Source of the DNA: Siphonobacter curvatus
GTDB taxonomy: Bacteria > Bacteroidota > Bacteroidia > Cytophagales > Spirosomataceae
Length of the DNA stretch: 64,000 bases
Assembly: GCF_002943425.1 (NCBI RefSeq)
Contig: NZ_PTRA01000002.1
Location: 398,812-462,811 of the forward strand
Reading direction: 5' to 3'
Position numbers and translations under genes: made by a program. The notes under the pieces were generated by a model. It was not told the origin of the DNA, made no database searches, and saw nothing but the letters and a program-made list of their open reading frames with translations. Every line of letters begins with the position of its first letter. The stretch's first letter is position 1. Below are positions 37,338 through 46,475 of this stretch, piece by piece.

Positions 37338-38375
37338 TTGCACGAGAAGTTGAAAGAACGTTTTTCGTATCGGTTTCGGGTTAAGATAACGGCTGTACTG
37401 GGAGCCTGCTGCTTCGGCATTGTAGTGCCCACCTTTTACGTGCCGATGGAACTGGGATCAACCGCTCACCTGCTTTCCATTCTGGTAGCTACCGTGACCA
37501 GTTACGTCATCTGGGAAGGCAGTAAGTTCATTCAGGCCCTGACGCTGTATTTTTTCCCCTGGGAGAAAAGCCTGACCCAACATCTGGTGTATGAGGTACT
37601 GGGCATTTTCCTGTTCTCCTCCCTGATCCTGATCTGCGGGATTTTGCTGTACAGCCGTCTCGTTTCTTCGGTGCTCATTACGGCGGGTGTAATCGTTCAG
37701 AATGGCTTTGTCTCTTTTCTGCTGGCCCTTTTATTCATTGCCTTTAATGAAGGAGCTTTTCTGTTCAATCAGTGGAAACAATCGCTTTTGGAACAGGAAA
37801 AACTACGGCAGGAAAATTTAGTGGCCCGTGTCGAAGGGTTGAAAAAGCAGCTCGATCCGCATTTCCTCTTCAATAGTCTAAGTGTACTCAGTGGTGTCGT
37901 GTATCAGGACCCCGCTCTGGCCGACCGTTACATTTCCAAGCTGGCTCAGGTGTACCGTTACGTACTGGACCATACCGAAGAGAAACAGGTCCCCTTATCG
38001 GCGGAGATGGCCGTGGTGGAAGCATACTGCTTTCTGCTGAACGTGCGGTTTTACAATAAAATCCAGATGCACCTGCGGATTGCAACACCTGCTGCTCAGG
38101 TTTTACCTCTGTCTATTCAACTGCTGGTCGAAAACGCGGTGAAGCATAATTACATTTCCGAGGAACATCCCTTGAGTCTGTCCATTTATACGGAAGAGCA
38201 GGTCGTATGGGTAGAAAATAGTTTACGGCGGAAAACGGTAAAAGTCCCCAGTAGTGGCATTGGTCTGCAAAACCTGGAAGCCCGCTACCGTTATTTCACC
38301 GGGCAGTCTATTCGCATCGAGGAAACGGCGGACACGTTTCGCGTGGGTTTACCCCTTTTGAACGATTCATTATGA
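37338..38375 (+). CDS. LytS-type membrane sensor histidine kinase
   Basis: 345 residues. About four membrane helices at 15-145 (TAVLGACCFGIVVPTFYV, LLSILVATVTSYVIW, LGIFLFSSLILICGILLY, GFVSFLLALLFIAFNEG) are followed by a His_kinase domain with LDPHFLFNSL (phosphorylated His175), then VENAVKHNY (N box) and SSGIGLQNLEARY. The only available start is TTG 37338 or TTG 37350; a stop codon lies directly before the first. It overlaps its response regulator by ATGA, so they are a pair. The signal is unknown. Confidence 0.92.
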   Translation: MHEKLKERFSYRFRVKITAVLGACCFGIVVPTFYVPMELGSTAHLLSILVATVTSYVIWEGSKFIQALTLYFFPWEKSLTQHLVYEVLGIFLFSSLILICGILLYSRLVSSVLITAGVIVQNGFVSFLLALLFIAFNEGAFLFNQWKQSLLEQEKLRQENLVARVEGLKKQLDPHFLFNSLSVLSGVVYQDPALADRYISKLAQVYRYVLDHTEEKQVPLSAEMAVVEAYCFLLNVRFYNKIQMHLRIATPAAQVLPLSIQLLVENAVKHNYISEEHPLSLSIYTEEQVVWVENSLRRKTVKVPSSGIGLQNLEARYRYFTGQSIRIEETADTFRVGLPLLNDSL

Positions 38376-39106
38376 ACGTAGTCATTATTGAAGACGAGTT
38401 TTTTTCGGCCGAAAAGCTCCGTATTCTGCTTCAGCAAATTGACCCTTCACTAGAGGTCATGGCCGTATTGCCTTCGGTTGAAAAGGCGGTAAGCTGGTTC
38501 AGTACGCATCCCGAACCCGATCTGATTTTTTCGGACATTCAGCTGGAAGATCAGGAAAGTTTCGCCCTCTTCGAGCGATTAGCCATCGATGCTCCCATCA
38601 TTTATACCACGGCTTACGATCAGTATGCCATTCAGGCGTTCAAGCAAAACAGTATTGACTATCTGCTGAAACCCATTAATCCGGAGGAGCTGCGGGCGGC
38701 GTTAAAAAAGTACGAATACCTTTCCCAGCGGTTTGTGTCGAAGAACCCGGAAACGCCTAAATCCGACCCTAAGGAACGGTTTATGGTCCGGAAAGGAAAC
38801 GGATTTACGGTCGTCAAAGCCCAGGACATTGCCTACTTCAAAAGCGATCAGAAGCTAAGCTTTCTAATCACCTTCGATGGACAGAAACTGCTGGTCGATG
38901 CCACGCTGGAAGAACTCACCGAACAAGTCGATGCCCGGCGGTTCAACCGCATCAGTCGTAATCGTCTCGTTTGTATTGACAGCATCCAGAAAATTCACCC
39001 ACACTTCAATGGTCGTCTCAAGCTGGAACTGATTCCCGCCGACGAAGAAGAGGTGTACGTAAGCCGTGATCGGGTACAGGCGTTTAAGGAGTGGATTAAT
39101 TCCTGA
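38372..39106 (+). CDS. LytTR-family response regulator
   Basis: 244 residues: receiver domain at 1-120 with the acidic EDE near the N-terminus and phospho-acceptor Asp55 in LIFSDIQLED, Lys in YLLKPINPEEL, then a LytTR DNA-binding domain (about 137-243; FMVRKGNGFTVVKAQDIAYF, FNRISRNRLVCIDSIQKI). Its ATG overlaps the stop of the kinase gene. Target promoters cannot be told. Confidence 0.94.
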   Translation: MNVVIIEDEFFSAEKLRILLQQIDPSLEVMAVLPSVEKAVSWFSTHPEPDLIFSDIQLEDQESFALFERLAIDAPIIYTTAYDQYAIQAFKQNSIDYLLKPINPEELRAALKKYEYLSQRFVSKNPETPKSDPKERFMVRKGNGFTVVKAQDIAYFKSDQKLSFLITFDGQKLLVDATLEELTEQVDARRFNRISRNRLVCIDSIQKIHPHFNGRLKLELIPADEEEVYVSRDRVQAFKEWINS

Positions 39107-39200
39107 TAGTACGGGTGATGTGTTCGCTTGTGGGTTTCTATGTCTTCAATCAAGAATCCGTTTTACAGTACCAGAACTTGACAGTACTCAAATAGCTACG

Positions 39201-40160
39201 CTACAGAATGGACAGAATTTTCTTTCGACTGGATCGGAAGCGAAAACCCGCCGTCGCGGTAAGCGTCCAGCTGACGCGTTGCATATCTTTAATGAGCAAC
39301 TCCGTGTTCAGATTAGTCCAGGAACCGCTTAGATACGTATACCAGTTACTCCCGTTATAACCTGCATTGAGGTTGCCCTGCAATTGAGTGACTGACCTGA
39401 TTGCCATTCCTTTTACGTGCGTTTCTTTTAAGCCCCCAAAGCCAATCGAAGCCGAAGGAGCAATGAGCCAGTTTTGGATGACCAGGTTGTAGGCATACCC
39501 GCCCTTCAGCAGGAGTGATACCCATGCTGGATTTCGGGATAATAAGGTAAACGTTCCGGGATCTTCGATTAAATCCGGCGAGGGACTAGGCCACCGAATC
39601 GCGTGCCATAAGCCCGTAGCCGTAACAAAAGCCGAGCCCGACGAACGGCGTTGCTGTTCGGAAAAAGCATAGGCGGCCTTCGGAGAGAACCGACGGGAAT
39701 GAACGTAATACATTACTTCTGCTCCCGCATTTTCAAAAGTGATGCCGCGAAAAATTTCGAACCCTCGGTGTTTTCTTTCGGGAATCAGTAGTCCATTGTA
39801 AAACTGATAGAAAGGCTGCAAAATCCACTTGCGGTTGCCTAGCCTGACCTTCAGTTGTCGGTAATTGAATTTGGCCTGATTATCCAACATCGTGCCGGGC
39901 AGGTTGAAGGCATACTGTACGTACAGCCATTTATAGGTCAGGTCCGCCCCTAACGTCGCACTCCGGTTGACCCGCAGTTGAAAGTCATTTTTCTGAAAAT
40001 ATCGATCCGAAAAATCAAAGTTGATGTTATACAGACCAGAGTAGACCTCAAGGGTATTCGGTTTCGAGAAAGGTCGGATATAGGTGGTATCGACGGCTTG
40101 TGCCGCAGCCATTAATACCTGCATGACCAAACACCCGATCAACAAACCATACTTTTTCAT
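39201..40160 (-). CDS. DUF4421 family outer-membrane-type protein
   Basis: 319 residues from MKKYGLLIGC; six residues upstream are dropped because the signal peptide begins here. A signal peptide ends at AAAQA. The rest alternates polar and aromatic residues (TYKWLYVQYAF, WILQPFYQFYNGLLIPE, WYTYLSGSW) with a FRFRSSRK terminal strand, as in a beta-barrel, and fits DUF4421 of Bacteroidota. Function unknown. It converges with the LytTR gene at a distance of 94 bases. Confidence 0.75.
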   Translation of the reverse strand: MKKYGLLIGCLVMQVLMAAAQAVDTTYIRPFSKPNTLEVYSGLYNINFDFSDRYFQKNDFQLRVNRSATLGADLTYKWLYVQYAFNLPGTMLDNQAKFNYRQLKVRLGNRKWILQPFYQFYNGLLIPERKHRGFEIFRGITFENAGAEVMYYVHSRRFSPKAAYAFSEQQRRSSGSAFVTATGLWHAIRWPSPSPDLIEDPGTFTLLSRNPAWVSLLLKGGYAYNLVIQNWLIAPSASIGFGGLKETHVKGMAIRSVTQLQGNLNAGYNGSNWYTYLSGSWTNLNTELLIKDMQRVSWTLTATAGFRFRSSRKKILSIL

Positions 40161-40565
40161 TGTAGTAATCACCAACAAATAGTGCTTTTATACCGCTTTC
40201 TTCAGTTCATACGTTCAACTACGGATCACCTCCACCGATTACCAGCGATCTAACGATTCAAGCCATGTAAGGACTACAACGGGCACCTCTCCGAGTTGTT
40301 CATTTTTTGAATATAGTACATTCGGAAAAGAACAAAGCAAGATCATTGCTAAGCATCCCAATGGCAGGTATTCGAGTCTACTCTATAATATGGACTGGTC
40401 GTACACGTAGGCAGTTGGTCCCGACGAAGGGCTTTCCAAAACAGCTTCTTTTGTGGTCTTTCAGCCCGCTCCTTCCGTCTACGTATTCGATCATTCCCCC
40501 TGTACAAGCCAAATTTCTTTGCTAGATTGCCGTATTATCTTATTCGGAATAAATCCTTTATTCAC
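40161..40565. other. Divergent intergenic region between DUF4421 and DUF1080 genes
   Basis: About 400 bases with no credible gene (a 72-residue frame at 40307-40525 has no family features) and no clear promoter match. Confidence 0.45.
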
Positions 40566-41297
40566 ATGCGACTTTTAGCACTGATGGCCTATGCCAGTAT
40601 CGCTTCACTGATCCTTACCGCGTTTTCGGAGGACGTTCCAGCCGTTAATCAACTCTCTGCTCAGGAAAAAAAAGAGGGCTGGAAGCTGTTGTTCGACGGC
40701 AAAACGCTTCAAGGCTGGCATCTCTATAACCAGGGAAACAAACCTTCCGTGTGGCGGGTGGACAAGGGTGAATTACAGTGTGTTCCGAACGGTACGGGAT
40801 CAACTTTGGAGCACGGCGATCTGGTCACTGATCAAACGTACAGTAATTTTGATTTGAAGTTTGAATGGAAAATCTCCAAGGCTGGCAACAGTGGCGTCTT
40901 TATCAATGTGGTTGAACGCAAGGACATTCCCACCGCCTGGGCTTCGGGGCCAGAGTACCAACTGCTGGAACCCTCGCATTACGATTATAACGCTGATCTG
41001 AAAAAACGAGCGGGTTGTCTGTACGGATTTGCTCCCCAGAAAAACGAAGCCGTAACCAAACCCGTGGGCGAGTGGAACCAATCCGAAATCAAGCAGAAAA
41101 ACGGTAAAATCGAATTCTACCTCAATGGTGTCTTAACCGCCGAACAAGATTTAACCACACCAGAATGGAAACAGAAAATTAAAAACACGAATTTCCAACA
41201 CTTCCCGGCTTTTGGCAAAGCTACCAAAGGGCACCTGGCCTTACAGGACTGGATGCAAGGAATTTCTTTTCGTAACCTTAAACTGAAAGAAGAGTAA
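40566..41297 (+). CDS. Second exported DUF1080 protein
   Basis: 243 residues from MRLLALMAYASI; a signal peptide covers about 1-18. Landmarks are GWKLLFDGKTLQGWHLYNQG, FDLKFEWKISKAGNSGVFINVVER and GPEYQLLEPSHYD, the typical order of the 3-keto-disaccharide hydrolase (DUF1080) family. Unlike the copy at 10442 it has no sugar genes next to it. It may act on the same oxidised glycosides in trans (inference). Confidence 0.85.
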   Translation: MRLLALMAYASIASLILTAFSEDVPAVNQLSAQEKKEGWKLLFDGKTLQGWHLYNQGNKPSVWRVDKGELQCVPNGTGSTLEHGDLVTDQTYSNFDLKFEWKISKAGNSGVFINVVERKDIPTAWASGPEYQLLEPSHYDYNADLKKRAGCLYGFAPQKNEAVTKPVGEWNQSEIKQKNGKIEFYLNGVLTAEQDLTTPEWKQKIKNTNFQHFPAFGKATKGHLALQDWMQGISFRNLKLKEE

Positions 41298-41330
41298 GAG
41301 GACTTGAACGGTCTTCTTACTCTTCTTTCA
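41284..41330. terminator. Long palindrome overlapping the DUF1080 stop codon
   Basis: A perfect 16-bp repeat (41284-41299 with 41315-41330) includes the stop codon of the DUF1080 gene. There is no T run, but the stem is long enough to stop or stabilise transcripts from both sides, as the next gene converges from 41370. Confidence 0.6.
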
Positions 41331-41369
41331 ATCAGGGTACTGTGACTCACTATTCTTTCCGGTCACCCT

Positions 41370-42908
41370 TCATTTCAACCGTTCGGAAACGGGCTTGATA
41401 GCCCCCATCCGGACGGTTGTTTGCTTTCGTTTCGTAACTCTTTTTCGCTGCAGCCACTGCCAGGTTAGTACCAGACCCGTACTGCTGGTAGCCGTTCCAC
41501 CGAGTAATAAAACGATCAGGGTAATATCCCAAAGCGGTCTTCGATTTAATAAAAAGTTAAAGTCCAGACTGTGTAACCCGTGATACAGCCAGCGTTCGAC
41601 GCGTGTTAATGTCTGGTGTTTAGATACCACCTGACTCGTTTTTAAATCCACGTAATACCAGATTTGCTCGGGGGTGTCGAGTTTGATTCGTAATACGGGC
41701 AAACGTTTTTCGCCGTTCTTCGCGTAATAGTACGCGTCATAACGGTCCAGGACTTTCGATTCCAGCACCGCTACCTTCGGTTCCAGTTTCCGAATTGCTT
41801 CTTCGATTGCCTGAGTTTCAAAGGTCTGAAACGGATTGGCTTCGACTTCATCCGCCGCCAGTACACGCGTGTGATGATCGTCCTGCAGAGCCAGGTAGTA
41901 AGGTCTGCCGTTCCACTGAATTAATTGTATCTCTTTGAGTACCAGTTCCCGCGATAACTTCTGATAAGCCGCCGCCGGACTTACTTTAAATAAGGTCAGG
42001 TTTAGCGGGCCACCCATCCAGCGTTCGGTTGCTTGCGATGAAAGGCGGGCGGAGGGTGTCCAGTTGAAAGGGCTCATGGAAAACAAGCCGCTCAATACCC
42101 AGGTAAACGCGAAAAGCCCAAAGATAAAACCCGTGTAATGATGCCAGCGGAACCAGCGTTTCTTGTACGGACTAAACGCCAGCGATTCGGGCCGTTTACG
42201 TTGGTAGCGAATGAAGCCCATCGCCAATCCTGCCAGACACATCAGGGTTCCGATTATGGAAACCCAGATGACTATCTGACTCCAGACGGGTCGGTTACGG
42301 ATGAGGAACGTCGGATAAATCCAGTGCGGAATCGGTCCCAGCCAGGCTAGCAACCGTTGCCGGGCCGTAACCTGTTGAACGACTTCGTTTGAAAAAGGAG
42401 ACACATACACATAAGTCCCCGCTTCGTTGCCCATTTGCATTCGATATACTTCGGGCAGGTAGCCCTGTGAGCGGTGGGCCGCCATCCACTGATCGATCTC
42501 TGTTAATTTTTCAACCTGCTGTACCCCCGCATGGGACCAGTGCTGAGCCAATTGACGAGCAAAGCTTTCACTGGCATAGGGCAAAATAGCCGGGTTATCC
42601 GCGTAGATACTAAGCTGGCGGTTTTGTAGGGTAACGATCCGATATACGGGCCGATTCAGTACCATACCTAAGCGAATGGATTTGATGGAATCCGTTACTC
42701 CTGCTCTAGTAATCGCTTCTGCCGGCGTTAACAGGCAGGTTGTCAAATCAATCGGAGGCGTTTGTTGCAGCTTCTGGTGTGATTTGAGCGTCGGATACGA
42801 CACGTACATCATCATCAGTCCCGACAGAAACCAGACCAGAAACAGTAGACTCAAGGCAAATCCCAGGTAGCGATGAACGAGCCGAATGGCTTTGGTGACT
42901 GTTTTCAC
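41370..42908 (-). CDS. PepSY-domain membrane protein (PepSY-associated TM)
   Basis: 512 residues. Membrane helices are evident at about 13-36 (LGFALSLLFLVWFLSGLMMMYV), 200-225, 255-275 and 455-480, with periplasmic PepSY-like segments between. HRYLGF, HHYTGFIFGLFAF and RVERWLYHGLHSLDF are typical of this family, found beside TonB-dependent siderophore receptors and thought to reduce or process the imported metal complex at the inner membrane. It is 46 bases after the TonB receptor gene and so under the same riboswitch. Confidence 0.87.
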   Translation of the reverse strand: MKTVTKAIRLVHRYLGFALSLLFLVWFLSGLMMMYVSYPTLKSHQKLQQTPPIDLTTCLLTPAEAITRAGVTDSIKSIRLGMVLNRPVYRIVTLQNRQLSIYADNPAILPYASESFARQLAQHWSHAGVQQVEKLTEIDQWMAAHRSQGYLPEVYRMQMGNEAGTYVYVSPFSNEVVQQVTARQRLLAWLGPIPHWIYPTFLIRNRPVWSQIVIWVSIIGTLMCLAGLAMGFIRYQRKRPESLAFSPYKKRWFRWHHYTGFIFGLFAFTWVLSGLFSMSPFNWTPSARLSSQATERWMGGPLNLTLFKVSPAAAYQKLSRELVLKEIQLIQWNGRPYYLALQDDHHTRVLAADEVEANPFQTFETQAIEEAIRKLEPKVAVLESKVLDRYDAYYYAKNGEKRLPVLRIKLDTPEQIWYYVDLKTSQVVSKHQTLTRVERWLYHGLHSLDFNFLLNRRPLWDITLIVLLLGGTATSSTGLVLTWQWLQRKRVTKRKQTTVRMGAIKPVSERLK

Positions 42909-42954
42909 GAAAGATATACAAAGCCGCAGACTCCAAAAGTCCGCGGCTGAAAGG

Positions 42955-45321
42955 TTAAAGTTGGTAACTAAGCGTCAGCAGGTAATTACGGGTGGCTCCG
43001 GGATAAAACTGCCGGGTTAAGATCACGTTGGTGAAATAGCGTTCGTTAAACAGGTTATTCACATTCGCCCGAATGCCCACGCGGTTCAGCTGATACCCCA
43101 GGGCCACATCGACGGTTCGATAGGACGGCAAAACGTACGTATTCGCCGAGTTGGCGAAGGCTTCGCTTTGATAGTTGAAGCCCACCCCAGCATTCAGCCC
43201 TTTCAAGGTTTTTCGCTGAACCGTGTAGTTTAGCCAGGTATTTACCAGATGCTTCGGAGCCAGCACCGCCGTTTTACCCGCCACGGGGTTTACCTCTGCA
43301 CTGGCGTAGGGTAAGTACTGGGCTTTGGTAAAAGTATAACCCACCGTCAAATCAAGGCCCGCGAAGGGATTGCCCTGAGCCTCCACTTCAAAGCCTTTTG
43401 ATTCCGCCGAACCTACGCGTTTGAAAACGCCACCGGGCAAACTTTCCACCTGATTGTCTTTTCGCATGTAGTAGACCGAAGCCGAAGCGGCAAATTTTGA
43501 TGACAGCTCCAGTCGGGAGCCCACTTCAGCCTGATAACCCGTTTCGGGATCGAACGTCTCCCCGTTTGGAGCTACCCGGCGGGAGGGTTTGAAATACGTT
43601 GAGTACGAGGCATAGATGGATAAAGGTTCAATGGGCTGATAGACTAGGCCCAGCCGATAGGTCAGGGCATTCCGGGCTATGGTTGATTTCGCTCCGTAGT
43701 TGGTTACCTGGCGGTCTTTGTCCACCTGATCGGTGTAATATTCGCCTTTGAATACATCGTAACGCAACCCAACTAATGCCTTGATTTTTTCGGAAAACCG
43801 GATGAAATCCTGTAAGTAAATTCCGTGTACCGTTTCATCCGTAGCCCGGTAGTAGGTATCGTAGTAATCGATATATCCCTGGTTTTCAATCGGGTTTTGT
43901 ACGGGAATGGTTGCTCCTTTGCCGGCACCAAAAATAGCACCGTTATACGTTTTACGGTCTAGTACGCTAAGCGAATACCCCAGCAAAATCTTCTGCGAAA
44001 CCTTGGCGATGTTGAGATCGTAGGTCAGCTCCAGCTGATTTTGTAACGGCTTGGTGAGGTGATTGAAGTAGTAGGGAAACGAGCGGGTAATGGAATCCCG
44101 CCGGGTATTGAGCGTCAGTTCTTCCGTTGAAAAATAATCGATGTTATCGTCCGAATACGAGAGCTGATTGGAAAGTTTCAGGTTGGCCATAAGCTGCCGC
44201 ACGTAGCGAAACTGAACATCCGTTCGCGTATGCTTTAAAAAATCAGCGGGGTCGTTGTAACGCGTCGTTAGATCCATGCCGGGAACCAGCACGCCGCCCG
44301 CCAAAACGGGAATACCCGAATCCGTGCGGTACACATCTTTATTGGCTCCCACCGACAAATAAAAGTAGTCCTTGCGGGTGGGTGTATATTCCAAGGCCAC
44401 GTAGGCATTGTTAGTAGAGATACCCGCCTGCCGGAAACCGTCGGTATTCGACACCCCGAAATCCATCCGGTACCGAAGCTTCGGGTTGATCGAACCACCC
44501 GCACCAGCCCGCATCCGACGGGTATTGAAACTCCCGTAAGTCGCGGAAAAATTAGCCCTGAAATCGGCCGTAGGCTGTTTCCGTACGATGTTGATGATAC
44601 CACCCAAAGCCGAGTGCCCAAACAGAACGGAAGCCGGGCCTTTCAGTACTTCGATGCGTTCGACGTTGGCTAAATTCGTGTTGGGAGCACTTGTGGAAAT
44701 GTTATGTCGCTCATCCCGAACGCCATCAATCAGTACCACGAAATTGCTGAACCCGCGAATGGTGAAGTGCTGAAAACCGCCGTAGGTGTTGTTGGAACGA
44801 ACGCCCGTGGTATTTTTCATGGCATCCCCCAAATCATCAATGCCGCGTTGCTCGATGGTTTTTGAACTGACTGAGCTGGTAGATAAAGGCAGATCCCGCA
44901 GCGGAACATCGATTTTGTTAATCGCCGAAAACGAGCGGGTTCGCTGACTGGTTACCGTCACCACCGAAAGCTCGTGGGTTTTCTGGTTAAGCTGATAATG
45001 CAGGGGCAGGGTTTGGCCGGCTTTGACCTGTACCTGAACCTGACGCACTTCGTACCCGATACCGCTCAGCGTGAGGGTATACGCTCCCGCCGGAATTGCC
45101 TGCAACTTAAAACTGCCGTCGGCCTGGGTGATTACTCCCAGACCCGTGGGCTCCAGACGAATGGAAATGCCGGGTAGGGGTTCCTGAATTTCCGTTTCAA
45201 TTCGCCCTTCCAGCGAGCCGTTTTTGTGTTGCGAAAATGCCTTTAGGAGGATGCCGCAGAGTAGTACCCAGGTGGTAAAAAGGACTTTGCTACTTAATCG
45301 TGAAGTAGAAATGGGGAGCAT
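42955..45321 (-). CDS. TonB-dependent receptor, siderophore-receptor type, under a cobalamin riboswitch
   Basis: 788 residues. Signal segment at 10-30, then a carboxypeptidase-like Ig domain (GSLEGRIETEIQEPLPGISI), the plug (VPLRDLPLSTSSVSSKTIEQRG, RIEVLKGPASVLFGHSALGGIINIVRK) and a 22-strand barrel ending LTLSYQL. The plug resembles TonB-dependent siderophore receptors. It does not carry an STN domain. The riboswitch at 45505-45740 in its leader argues that it imports a corrinoid. A hairpin abuts its start codon (45322-45347). Confidence 0.92.
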   Translation of the reverse strand: MLPISTSRLSSKVLFTTWVLLCGILLKAFSQHKNGSLEGRIETEIQEPLPGISIRLEPTGLGVITQADGSFKLQAIPAGAYTLTLSGIGYEVRQVQVQVKAGQTLPLHYQLNQKTHELSVVTVTSQRTRSFSAINKIDVPLRDLPLSTSSVSSKTIEQRGIDDLGDAMKNTTGVRSNNTYGGFQHFTIRGFSNFVVLIDGVRDERHNISTSAPNTNLANVERIEVLKGPASVLFGHSALGGIINIVRKQPTADFRANFSATYGSFNTRRMRAGAGGSINPKLRYRMDFGVSNTDGFRQAGISTNNAYVALEYTPTRKDYFYLSVGANKDVYRTDSGIPVLAGGVLVPGMDLTTRYNDPADFLKHTRTDVQFRYVRQLMANLKLSNQLSYSDDNIDYFSTEELTLNTRRDSITRSFPYYFNHLTKPLQNQLELTYDLNIAKVSQKILLGYSLSVLDRKTYNGAIFGAGKGATIPVQNPIENQGYIDYYDTYYRATDETVHGIYLQDFIRFSEKIKALVGLRYDVFKGEYYTDQVDKDRQVTNYGAKSTIARNALTYRLGLVYQPIEPLSIYASYSTYFKPSRRVAPNGETFDPETGYQAEVGSRLELSSKFAASASVYYMRKDNQVESLPGGVFKRVGSAESKGFEVEAQGNPFAGLDLTVGYTFTKAQYLPYASAEVNPVAGKTAVLAPKHLVNTWLNYTVQRKTLKGLNAGVGFNYQSEAFANSANTYVLPSYRTVDVALGYQLNRVGIRANVNNLFNERYFTNVILTRQFYPGATRNYLLTLSYQL

Positions 45322-45347
45322 AACTTTTAACTAAAAGGTTAAAAGTT
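45322..45347 (-). promoter_or_regulatory. Hairpin abutting the start codon of the TonB receptor, likely expression platform
   Basis: AACTTTTAAC (45322-45331) and GTTAAAAGTT (45338-45347) form a perfect 10-bp stem with loop TAAAAG, ending exactly at the start codon. Such a stem would hide the ribosome entry region. It could be the switchable part of the upstream riboswitch, acting on translation. Confidence 0.55.
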
Positions 45348-45504
45348 CTTCGCTTGCGTTCTAGCTAATAATGGTTCGGGGGTAGAGAAGAAATCAGGAA
45401 AGCTTACGCACGGGCATACGCGTATCGGCACAGTTGTGCCCATACAACAAAGCAAAGCTCCCCTTGATAACGCTCTAAACCGTGAAAGCATGACCAGCTA
45501 AGAA

Positions 45505-45740
45505 AAAGGCAGGTCTCCTGACTTGTTCTATTTCAGACGCCTTCCCATACCGAATGATACAGTGGCTCATTTGTCTGAAACGTATGCCGTTTACAGTTTT
45601 CAGTTTTCCGTTGCCAATGTTTGAGTAATTGAAAACGGAAACGGTCAACCGCAAACTGCGTAGAACTTACAGTTGCACGACAGCTCGTGATTTACACACG
45701 ATTCCCTATTAATCTGTCTTTCGACAGAACCTTTTTCCGT
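45505..45740 (-). ncRNA. Cobalamin (B12) riboswitch
   Basis: Read on the minus strand, the stretch shows, in order, TTAATAGGGAATCGTG and AATCACGAGCTGTCG near the 5' end, GAGCCACTG, GGGAAGGCG, and finally AAGTCAGGAGACCTGCC (45507-45526 complement). This is the conserved set of the cobalamin riboswitch. A short AAAAAGG/CCTTTTT pair can close the outer stem. It lies about 180 bases upstream of the TonB receptor gene. Confidence 0.93.
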
Positions 45741-45772
45741 GGAATAAGAAGTAAAGAACTTGAATGAGGCCG

Positions 45773-45780
45773 CGAAGGTA
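45773..45780 (-). promoter_or_regulatory. Candidate -7 element of the riboswitch transcript
   Basis: On the minus strand TACCTTCG differs from TAnnTTTG at one base and lies about 30 bases before the riboswitch. Confidence 0.4.
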
Positions 45781-46050
45781 GGCTAAAAATGATAGATTAA
45801 AGAAGGAAGAGATAACATTACCTCATGTCTTTGTTCAACCTTACTCAGGTTTAGCCCGATTAACTACGGTTTAGACAGGCCCTGCGAAAGAGGAAAGTCA
45901 ATAGGAAGGCTTCTATCGTTTTACCCGCCGAGCGGCTAATTTAGGCCTTTGCAGCCATTTCAGTGTCGCTCCTGTTTTCAGCTATTAAACCCGCCCCTGA
46001 CTCCAAGGATTGGTATAGACGATTTAGTATAGAAGTGAAGGTAACGCTTC

Positions 46051-46392
46051 TTATTTTCCCACTATCTCTTTTCTGAAATGCTTCCCCCAGTTGCGTAATT
46101 CGACCAACAGGTCTTTCATCGACAGGCCCAGAGGCGTCAGGGCGTATTCTACCGTGATGGGCATACTGTCGTACAGCGTACGGGTAATGAGCTGATTTTC
46201 TTCCAGTGCCTTTAGTTCCTGCGAAAGCATTTTGGGCGAGATCTCCGGAATATCCCGCTGGATTTCACCGAAGCGTTTGTTGCCATACGTCAGGGAGATG
46301 ATAATGGGAATCCGCCATTTGCCCTGAATCACTTCCATGGCATCTTTGGCTACTTTCAATTCATACTGGCAAGCGGGTTCGGTGCTTTTCAT
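46051..46392 (-). CDS. HxlR-family transcriptional regulator
   Basis: 113 residues, a stand-alone winged helix. GKWRIPIIISLTYGNKRFGEIQRDIPEISPKMLSQELKALEENQLITR is the family core; Cys8 sits in the N-terminal PACQYEL, where HxlR members often have a reactive cysteine. It is divergent from an exported alpha/beta hydrolase and most likely regulates that gene and itself through the sites at 46425-46447. Confidence 0.93.
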   Translation of the reverse strand: MKSTEPACQYELKVAKDAMEVIQGKWRIPIIISLTYGNKRFGEIQRDIPEISPKMLSQELKALEENQLITRTLYDSMPITVEYALTPLGLSMKDLLVELRNWGKHFRKEIVGK

Positions 46393-46424
46393 GTTTGGTA
46401 ATGGTTCATACGTACTTACTCTCA

Positions 46425-46447
46425 GGTAACTACTTACCCATAGGTAA
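46425..46447. promoter_or_regulatory. Operator: overlapping palindromes between hxlR-like gene and hydrolase
   Basis: Half-sites GGTAA (46425-46429), TTACC (46434-46438) and GGTAA (46443-46447) repeat at 9-base steps in alternating orientation, so they form two overlapping palindromes. Related TACTTACT sits at 46413. The arrangement resembles known HxlR-family sites. Confidence 0.65.
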
Positions 46448-46475
46448 CAGCTATCTTTTCGAAAGTGAATATAGC

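Larger units (their letters stand above)
45322..46050. other. Long leader region of the TonB receptor
   Basis: 730 bases without a gene. The part 45322-45504 is the link between riboswitch and start codon and has a GGGCACA/TGTGCC hairpin (about 45426-45442, minus strand). The part 45741-46050 has only the candidate promoter at 45773-45780. Confidence 0.6.

Noticed and set aside
40307..40525. 72-residue plus-strand frame upstream of the DUF1080 gene
   Set aside because: Composition is random-like with no motif; more likely non-coding.
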